This document shows, piece after piece, positions 58,582 through 64,000 of a DNA stretch of 64,000 nt; within the stretch, counting starts at the first letter, position 1, and the number at the start of each line of letters is the position of its first letter. The notes below the pieces were generated by a model. The model did not search any database, was not told the origin of the DNA, and saw only the letters and a program-made list of their open reading frames with translations. Origin of the DNA: Marinomonas hwangdonensis (GTDB lineage Bacteria; Pseudomonadota; Gammaproteobacteria; Pseudomonadales; Marinomonadaceae); contig NZ_RIZG01000002.1 of assembly GCF_003721245.1 (NCBI RefSeq), positions 494,779 through 558,778 on the forward strand, given 5' to 3'. The translations under genes were made by a program, and so were the position numbers.

Positions 58582-59514
58582 CTATTCTTCTGACTGAGCC
58601 TGTACTGTCTGTATTGCTAAACTGGCTAATTCATCAGGCTGAAATTTTGCAAGGAAACCATCTGCCCCCACTTTTTTCACCATTGATTCGTTAAACACAC
58701 CACTAAGTGAAGTGTGAAGAAGAATAAAAAGATCCTGCAAGCGACTATCATTGCGAATTGACGTGGTCAGTGTGTATCCATCCATCTCAGGCATCTCGAT
58801 ATCCGATATCACCATTGAAAACTCTTTCGTCACATCTTTACCTTCTGCCACAAGATTTTGAAGGAACGTCAGTGCTTCTCTACCATCACACAAAACGGTG
58901 GTTGCAAAACCAACTTGTTCCATACAACGTTTGATCTGCTTACGAGCAACAGAAGAATCGTCAACAATCAATATATGATGTTTACGAGCATTTTCCGTTA
59001 CTCCCGCGTTGATGATACCTTCAGATATATCTTGGCGGGTCGGGGCTACCTCGGATAATATTTGCTCAACATCAATAATTTCGACCATTTCTTTATCAAC
59101 TTGGCAAACAGCAGTCAGATAGTTGTCGTTTGACAGCCCTTTAGGAGGCGGTTGAATATCGCTCCAGTTCATATTGACTATGCGCTCAACACCTCGAACT
59201 AAGAATCCTTGAATCCTTCTATTGTATTCAGTGATAATTACGAAGCATTGGCTGATATTTTCCATTGGGCTGGCGCCGGTAGCTAAGCCCAAATCAAGTA
59301 TGGGTATAGTGCCACCCCTAATGTGAGCAACGCCTCTAACAACGGGCGAGCTGTGAGGCATTGTGGTGAGCTTAGGGCACTGAAGTACCTCTTTCACTTT
59401 AAAGACGTTAATGCCGTATATTTGCTTGCCATTTAGACGAAACAGTAGCAACTCTAGTCGATTCTCACCCACCAGTTGTGTGCGTTGGTTAACGGTATCC
59501 AAAACTCCGGCCAT
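58582..59514 (-). CDS. cheV: Chemotaxis coupling protein CheV (CheW-REC)
   Basis: This 310-residue protein has an N-terminal CheW-like domain (MAGVLDTVNQRTQLVGENRLELLLFRL; key residues NRLELLLFRL) and a C-terminal receiver from about residue 180 with ILIVDDSSVARKQI and the phospho-acceptor in MVISDIEMPEMDGY. The start at 59514 has GGAGG 7 bases upstream. Adjacent to cheR, and divergent from flgA. Confidence 0.95.
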   Translation of the reverse strand: MAGVLDTVNQRTQLVGENRLELLLFRLNGKQIYGINVFKVKEVLQCPKLTTMPHSSPVVRGVAHIRGGTIPILDLGLATGASPMENISQCFVIITEYNRRIQGFLVRGVERIVNMNWSDIQPPPKGLSNDNYLTAVCQVDKEMVEIIDVEQILSEVAPTRQDISEGIINAGVTENARKHHILIVDDSSVARKQIKRCMEQVGFATTVLCDGREALTFLQNLVAEGKDVTKEFSMVISDIEMPEMDGYTLTTSIRNDSRLQDLFILLHTSLSGVFNESMVKKVGADGFLAKFQPDELASLAIQTVQAQSEE

Positions 59515-59655
59515 AAACGCCTCCAAAATGTGTAAACATTGAACTGAGATATTAGCTCAGAATTGTTAAAGTACATCGTCCAATGATAAAGTGATTTTTG
59601 ATAATTTACTAACTATCTTATTTACACTGTAAATAATAAATGAAGAGAGACAATC

Positions 59656-60348
59656 ATGCGAACAACAAGGCTAAGCTTCGCCTTCATTTGTTTCCAATCA
59701 AACTTACTACTGGCATCGCCAATCGAAGAGCAAATCAACGACTTCATTACGAAGGTTGAAATCCCTCGCCTGACACAAATATACCCCGAAGCGGCCATTA
59801 ATATCACACTAAATAATTTAGCAGCCCTAAATTATCTTCCTGAATGTGAAAGCCAAGAGGTACAGATCAATAATCAAAGACCAGAGGCAACGCGACGCAC
59901 AAATTATGAAATTAAATGCGACTCTCCGTCATGGAAATCCTATATTCCTGTCACTCAAACCATTACGATTGAGGCTATAAAGACCACGGTCCCCATCAAC
60001 AGGGGACAAAAGATAGATCAATCCAATACAGGACTAGCCAAAGTTGACATCTCTACGTTACGCGGCCAAGTGTTTGGTAAAAAAAATCCACCTTATGGTC
60101 TTGTCGCTTCACGTAATTTACGTATTAACACCTTTATTACCGACATGAATACCGACATGCCGACTTTAGTTGCAAAAGGTGATGCTGTCCTTATCACTGC
60201 AAGCAGTGGAAACATAGAAGTAAAAATGAATGGCGTTGCACTGGAAAACGGCACTAAAGGACAACAAATACGTGTCAAGAATTCCAGCTCTAATCGAATT
60301 ATATATGCTAAAGTTGTAACTGACAGTGAGGTTCTTGTAAACTACTAG
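59656..60348 (+). CDS. flgA: P-ring assembly chaperone FlgA
   Basis: This 230-residue periplasmic protein has a signal peptide (MRTTRLSFAFICFQSNLLLA, cleaved near LLA-SP) and a SAF-type C-terminal domain (TTVPINRGQKIDQSN, then LVAKGDAVLITASSGNIEVKM). It helps FlgI polymerise. It is divergent from cheV and precedes flgM. Confidence 0.9.
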   Translation: MRTTRLSFAFICFQSNLLLASPIEEQINDFITKVEIPRLTQIYPEAAINITLNNLAALNYLPECESQEVQINNQRPEATRRTNYEIKCDSPSWKSYIPVTQTITIEAIKTTVPINRGQKIDQSNTGLAKVDISTLRGQVFGKKNPPYGLVASRNLRINTFITDMNTDMPTLVAKGDAVLITASSGNIEVKMNGVALENGTKGQQIRVKNSSSNRIIYAKVVTDSEVLVNY

Positions 60349-60396
60349 TTACGACCTGAATGGATGCATACCATTCCTTTTAACTAGACTTTTTAT

Positions 60397-60423
60397 TAAA
60401 GTTTGGGAAAACTCAGCCGATAC
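60397..60423 (+). promoter_or_regulatory. Sigma28 (FliA) promoter of flgM
   Basis: TAAAGTTT, 11 bases, GCCGATAC: 15 of 16 positions match consensus. It lies 38 bases before the flgM ATG, so FlgM is made with late flagellar genes, feeding back on FliA. Confidence 0.92.
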
Positions 60424-60460
60424 AAGTGCAATAGCAATTAATTTAAGGGCGGAAAACCCA

Positions 60461-60775
60461 ATGGCAATACAATTTACAGGTCTATCTGGTCAAAGCCCAG
60501 TCAACAAAAGTGAACGTTCGCTTAAAGATGACGCATTGAACAGTACAGCTGACAAAACGAATGTTAAACAGAATTCGAATACTATGGCTGAAGATACTGT
60601 CAAACTTAGTGGTGCGGCACAGATATTGCAAAATCAACAAGCTAAAATGAACAGTCTTCCTGACATCGATATGGACAAAGTAGAGCAAATAAAAAATGCT
60701 ATTGCTTCTGGGGAGTATAAAATAGACACACAAAAGCTGGCTAGTAACATGGCTTCCATGGATTCACTATTCTAA
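60461..60775 (+). CDS. flgM: Anti-sigma28 factor FlgM
   Basis: This 104-residue protein holds FliA until the hook is finished and FlgM is exported. DTVKLSGAAQILQNQQAKMNSLPDIDMDKVEQIKNAIASGEYKID is the family's core (key residues DKVEQIKNAIASGEYKID). A sigma28 promoter is upstream, a hairpin directly downstream. Confidence 0.93.
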   Translation: MAIQFTGLSGQSPVNKSERSLKDDALNSTADKTNVKQNSNTMAEDTVKLSGAAQILQNQQAKMNSLPDIDMDKVEQIKNAIASGEYKIDTQKLASNMASMDSLF

Positions 60776-60777
60776 GC

Positions 60778-60802
60778 AAAGCAGTAATATTTTTACTGCT
60801 TT
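60778..60802 (+). terminator. Hairpin between flgM and flgN
   Basis: AAAGCAGTAA and TTACTGCTTT flank a 5-base loop; the T-run is only three. It starts three bases after the flgM stop, so it may reduce readthrough into flgN or protect the flgM RNA. Confidence 0.55.
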
Positions 60803-60817
60803 CCATTGGTCTTTTCT

Positions 60818-61297
60818 ATGTTACCCGTCACCCCAGTTTTTATTAAAAGTAAAGAAACACTACAACAATTAAGCTTGTTACTTGATAGGGAGAGGCTTGC
60901 CTATGGTGAGCAAAATAGTAAGCTTATTATTGACCTATCAAATGAAAAACAATCTCTTTTGGATGAGATGAATACGCTTAACGAGAAAAGAATCAATATT
61001 CTCATTAAATTTGACATCGTTAACAGGAAAAAACCTACCGAGAAAGAGTTTAAAGACTGGCTAAGCAAACAAGATAGCTCATTCGATGACTTACGGCTTC
61101 TTATAGTTGAATGCGAAGCTCTTCTCAATCTCTGCAAAAACAAAAACAATACTAACGCTCGCATTTTGCTTACACTTCAAAAACGTAATAAACATCTTTT
61201 TGAGCTTCTACAAGGGCATAACGAAAAGAATAAGGTTTACACAGCGAGAGGCTCCACTAAACCAATCAGCAGCAAACACACCTTAGGTAGAGCGTAA
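60818..61297 (+). CDS. flgN: Flagellar export chaperone FlgN
   Basis: This 159-residue helical protein escorts FlgK and FlgL to export. Family sequence is weak, but LSLLLDRERLAYGEQN..LIIDLSNEKQSLLDEM (key residues LDRERLAYG and EKQSLLDEM) plus place after flgM and length support the call. The ATG at 60818 is used; a TTG 12 bases upstream is possible. Confidence 0.85.
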   Translation: MLPVTPVFIKSKETLQQLSLLLDRERLAYGEQNSKLIIDLSNEKQSLLDEMNTLNEKRINILIKFDIVNRKKPTEKEFKDWLSKQDSSFDDLRLLIVECEALLNLCKNKNNTNARILLTLQKRNKHLFELLQGHNEKNKVYTARGSTKPISSKHTLGRA

Positions 61298-61348
61298 CCG
61301 ATACAACCCAATCAATCCGAATCTTTTACTACTGCAAAGCACCCCATT

Positions 61349-61807
61349 ATGAAAATTTGGCTACTTACCCATAGCGAAGAGCTGAAAAAAGCATCAGGAA
61401 CAGGGACCATCGTAAAAAAAGTGCTTGGCGAGCAGTGCGAAGTCATTGTGTGGCAGAGAAAAGCACCCCACGCCTCCATACTAAACTTGTCTCCGGCTGA
61501 TACTATCTTGGTATATCAACACTCGAACGATTGCCCAACCGTGACAACGGAAACATTACACACTATTAACAACGCTATCATTCTTGACGGAACTTGGCAG
61601 CAAGCACAAAAAATGTATAACCGCTCTCCTTACCTGAGCCAGTTTGCACACTACGAAGTCACCCACCTAAAATCAGCTTATAAGAAACGCCGCAATCAAA
61701 TAGAGAATGGTCTGTGTACGGCTGAAATGGTCATTCACTTACTAAATAAGACCGACAATCCCGTCAGCTCAACTCTATTGCACGAATTTCACGTCTTCAA
61801 TCAGTAA
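61349..61807 (+). CDS. DTW-domain protein (tRNA-uridine aminocarboxypropyltransferase-like), short form
   Basis: This 152-residue protein has the DTW block IILDGTWQQAQKMYNRSPYL (D80-W83) and the YKKRRNQIENGLCTAE segment (key residues TAE), which E. coli TapT uses to modify tRNA uridine with SAM. It lacks the N-terminal cysteine-rich zinc part of TapT (232 residues), so it is a short DTW. Its 3' end overlaps the converging FAH gene by 11 bases. Confidence 0.78.
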   Translation: MKIWLLTHSEELKKASGTGTIVKKVLGEQCEVIVWQRKAPHASILNLSPADTILVYQHSNDCPTVTTETLHTINNAIILDGTWQQAQKMYNRSPYLSQFAHYEVTHLKSAYKKRRNQIENGLCTAEMVIHLLNKTDNPVSSTLLHEFHVFNQ

Positions 61808-62504
61808 CACTGACCTCAATAGCGCCAAGGCCGTCCACCCAAGCAAGCATATTGCCCCCAACATTTACAGCGCCAACATTCTCGGGAGTGCCTGTCATAA
61901 TGACATCCCCCGCTCGTAGCTCAAAGCTCTGAGACAATTGTGCAATAATGTCTTCAACGGACCAGGTAAGATTGGATGTGCGACTAATCTGCATTGTTCG
62001 ACCATTTAACTTTAAACCTATTTCAGCATTGGCCATATCAATCGCTAGATCATCATTTTTTAAAACAATCGGACTAATAGGCGCTGACTGGTCAAATGAT
62101 TTACCTACTTCCCAAGGCCGCCCCTTCTTCTTTGCTTCCGTCTGCAGATCTCTGCGTGTCATATCTAAGCCAACAGCATAACCTAATACCGCGTCGCAGG
62201 CCTGAGTCCTAGAAAGGTTAAAGCCACCTTTACCAAGTACCACCACAAGCTCTACCTCATATTCAAATTGCGAAGTACACGTGGGGTAAGATATAAAGGT
62301 TTGCCTCTCAAAAGACGCAGGAACAACACATGAAGCACTTTTTAAAAAAAAGAACGGCGGATCTCTGTCTGGATCGTCACCCATTTCTTTGGCATGCTCG
62401 GCATAATTGCGCCCCACGCAAAAAACACGACCTACCGGAAAAAATAAGTCACTATTATTTATAGACAGTAAAACATTTTCCTGCTTCGGCACAATAAGCT
62501 TCAC
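61797..62504 (-). CDS. Fumarylacetoacetate hydrolase family protein
   Basis: This 235-residue hydrolase has FCVGRNYAEHAKEMGDD and EYEVELVVVLGKGG, the metal-binding Glu cluster of the FAHD1-type fold, and GYAVGLDMTRRDLQ plus DVIMTGTPENVG in the C-terminal half. Members act as acylpyruvases or oxaloacetate decarboxylases; substrate is not settled. The start at 62504 is a GTG with GGGAG 8 bases upstream (an in-frame TTG at 62519 lacks one). Confidence 0.85.
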   Translation of the reverse strand: MKLIVPKQENVLLSINNSDLFFPVGRVFCVGRNYAEHAKEMGDDPDRDPPFFFLKSASCVVPASFERQTFISYPTCTSQFEYEVELVVVLGKGGFNLSRTQACDAVLGYAVGLDMTRRDLQTEAKKKGRPWEVGKSFDQSAPISPIVLKNDDLAIDMANAEIGLKLNGRTMQISRTSNLTWSVEDIIAQLSQSFELRAGDVIMTGTPENVGAVNVGGNMLAWVDGLGAIEVSVTD

Positions 62505-62535
62505 TAACTCAACTCCCAATTAAACAATCGTAATG

Positions 62536-63078
62536 CTACCACATCAAATCATCTGGTATTTTAAAGTCAGCGTAGGGATCTTCTTCAACACTTTCGACGC
62601 GATTATTGCAAACGAGTATATAGGTTGAGTCTCTTTCACTGATTTTGACAGCAACAGGCTCAGGTACTAACTCATACTGCTGGTCGAGCTTAGCAATCGC
62701 AAGACGTCCGTAGCTTAAGTCGTTATGCAATGTTTGACTGATATACAGTTTTTTTACTATTTTATTATCTGTAAAGTGATAAGCAATATCGCCATCTTGT
62801 TTACGAACTTTATTTTGTTCAATCATTTGACGTATTTGACTATGAACCGCTTTCTGCTCACTAATTTTTTGTCGCTCCAAATTAAGAGCGCGATCCTTCT
62901 CTGTCTTTTCTGCTCTTTGACGTTTTAGGGTTTCTTGGCGCTCACTTTCATCAGATGGAACAGCCTTGCCTTTTTTGATTTTTTGCTTCTGCTGTAGGGA
63001 TTCCGCTTTTAATTTCTTAACTTTTTTCTTATCAACGAGTCCAACACCCAACAATTGCTCTTGTAATGATTTAGCCAT
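62536..63078 (-). CDS. DUF2058 family protein (YaiL-like)
   Basis: This 180-residue, highly charged protein of unknown function begins MAKSLQEQLLGVGLVDKKKVKK and has a Lys/Glu/Gln-rich coiled middle followed by YGRLAIAKLDQQYELVP. This is the YaiL pattern. Nucleic-acid binding is only a guess from charge. The ATG at 63078 fits YaiL; an earlier in-frame start is less likely. Confidence 0.82.
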   Translation of the reverse strand: MAKSLQEQLLGVGLVDKKKVKKLKAESLQQKQKIKKGKAVPSDESERQETLKRQRAEKTEKDRALNLERQKISEQKAVHSQIRQMIEQNKVRKQDGDIAYHFTDNKIVKKLYISQTLHNDLSYGRLAIAKLDQQYELVPEPVAVKISERDSTYILVCNNRVESVEEDPYADFKIPDDLMW

Positions 63079-63137
63079 AGAAAGTCGCCTTACTTTTTCA
63101 TTCAATTCTACACATGACACACATAAGGTACAAAAAC

Positions 63138-63164
63138 AAAAAAAGCGACTTAAAAGTCGCTTTT
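63138..63164 (-). terminator. Terminator of the cold-shock gene
   Basis: AAAAGCGACT and AGTCGCTTTT flank a 4-base loop; on the minus strand the stem is followed by a T-run. It lies 41 bases after the csp stop. Confidence 0.85.
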
Positions 63165-63204
63165 TAGCATTCGCACTGCTGAGAGTATCCTCAGCAACGT
63201 TACA

Positions 63205-63414
63205 TTATAGAGGTGTAACGTTTTGAGCTTCAGGGCCTTTTTTGCCTTGAGCTACTTGGAATTCAACTTTTTGGCCTTCAGCCAAAGTTTTGAAACCAGA
63301 AGTGTTGATTGCAGAAAAATGAACAAAAACATCAGGACCTTGATCCTGTGTAATGAAACCGAAACCTTTAGTTTCGTTGAAAAATTTTACTGTACCAGTT
63401 ACTACGTCAGACAT
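63205..63414 (-). CDS. Cold-shock protein (CspA family)
   Basis: This 69-residue single OB-fold has both RNA-binding motifs, KGFGFI (RNP1) and VFVHFSA (RNP2), and starts [19 protein letters not shown]. It acts as an RNA chaperone or antiterminator. AGGA lies 9 bases before the ATG. A leader of about 112 bases is implied by the promoter candidate. Confidence 0.94.
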   Translation of the reverse strand: MSDVVTGTVKFFNETKGFGFITQDQGPDVFVHFSAINTSGFKTLAEGQKVEFQVAQGKKGPEAQNVTPL

Positions 63415-64000
63415 GTCTGTATTCCTGTAGGTTAAGTTAATTTATACGAAGATGAAAGTCACCAACGATATAGTGCTAAAAAAACTCGGTATTACTTATG
63501 ACTTAACAGGAGCGAACATACTTAACGTAGTATTCGTAACTCTGGACATAAATATTGCCAACTCTTTTAAACGAGATTCATTGTAGTCTTCTTTTGTCAT
63601 TGAGGTCAATCCAGTTTTGCAAAAAATGTAATAAATCTTTTAACAAAAAGACCAATAAAGCAGAAATATTCTCTAACATATTGTTTTTACTACATAATAT
63701 AAATAATATAAGGCTAGAAAATTTTAAATTAAAACGTAGCGTTACTAGATCATACTTTATATTCTACCTCTATTTTCAAGCGCAAGGCATTCATATAAGT
63801 CATTTCGGCAGTCTCATCGAAGCATTATGCTGGGCTACTGACAAGTTAATCTACATAGACCATCTACGTGAAACAGAGTTAACTGATCTACCCTCTCATT
63901 GCTATTGTATGTATTTGATCATTAATCTAAGCAGATGTTCAGAGGTCGCTCAAACAACACCCGCCGCTCTTGCCTGCGAAACAGGCGCAAGCGCATCGGC
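63415..64000. other. Region upstream of the cold-shock gene to the window edge, 586 bases
   Basis: It holds the csp leader and promoter candidate, then an AT-rich stretch (63600-63780) with no recognised gene. GC rises sharply after about 63940. On the minus strand a frame entering from outside the window is open to a TGA at 63950-63952 (ending ...ARAAGVV), which may be the C-terminus of a gene, or chance. Confidence 0.5.
63533..63561 (-). promoter_or_regulatory. Candidate csp promoter
   Basis: TTGGCA and TACGAA on the minus strand are 17 bases apart, giving a start near 63526 and a leader of about 112 bases, as csp genes often have. The -10 is weak. Confidence 0.35.

Noticed and set aside
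59527..59655. Sigma28 or sigma54 promoter in the cheV-flgA gap
   Set aside because: TAAAG and ATAA boxes occur but with wrong spacing (7 rather than 11), and no GG-N10-GC pair was found.
63600..63780. AT-rich tail as a possible replication origin or phage attachment site
   Set aside because: No iterons, DnaA boxes, tRNA end or integrase seen.

Overview
The window looks like chromosomal DNA of a marine gammaproteobacterium of the Oceanospirillales, most like Marinomonas. This is inferred from protein sequence character, moderate GC and gene orders (parE-yqiA-yqiB-nudF; flgBCDE / flgFGHIJ / flgKL with cheV-cheR and flgA-flgM-flgN beside them). No database search was possible, so genus is an inference. 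I recognise no transposase, integrase, rRNA or tRNA gene.

Layout. (1) 1-6758, minus strand: one polyamine unit, puuC-puuB-puuA (gamma-glutamylputrescine pathway) running into potF-potG-potH (putrescine/spermidine ABC importer), with an apparent terminator between potF and potG. (2) 6759-13689: MFS transporter, divergent argO/argP (arginine exporter and its LysR regulator), galU, an AEC-family transporter, a LysR regulator and a divergent pirin (YhhW type). (3) 13690-23694: a defence module on the minus strand, hsdM-hsdS-rloC-yhcG-hsdR. It is a type I restriction-modification operon carrying a zinc-hook RloC/PrrC-like anticodon nuclease and a DUF1016 PD-(D/E)XK nuclease. Just beyond the hsdR stop lies a single 28-base element matching the type I-F CRISPR repeat at 24 of 28 positions, with a compensatory stem pair change and no second copy or cas gene in view. 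(4) 23695-31637: housekeeping genes (methyltransferase, aromatic aminotransferase, UPF0149 protein, parE, yqiA, yqiB, nudF, tag). (5) 31713-38881: pseudaminic acid genes pseB-pseC-pseF (plus) and pseI-pseG with a Maf flagellin glycosyltransferase (minus); pseH is absent here. (6) 38871-61297: flagellar and chemotaxis genes: fliT-like, fliS, fliD, flaG, two flagellins, an HD-GYP-like protein, flgL, flgK, flgJIHGF, flgEDCB, cheR, cheV, flgA, flgM, flgN. (7) 61349-64000: DTW-domain tRNA modification enzyme, FAH-family hydrolase, DUF2058 protein, cold-shock protein and an AT-rich tail.

Regulation. Flagellar control is readable in the DNA. Near-consensus sigma28 promoters (TAAA box, 11-base spacer, GCCGATAA-like box) precede both flagellins, flgK and flgM. 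A sigma54 site (GG-N10-GC) precedes flgB, and another overlaps the flgK sigma28 promoter. Pseudaminic acid made by the Pse enzymes would be loaded by Maf onto flagellins, before or during their export with FliS as chaperone.

Most worth a second look: the solitary I-F-like CRISPR repeat, the RloC-bearing RM operon, the overlapping sigma54/sigma28 promoters of flgK, the internally duplicated hook protein, the acidic insertion in FliD, and the HD-GYP protein that has lost the His of its HD pair.
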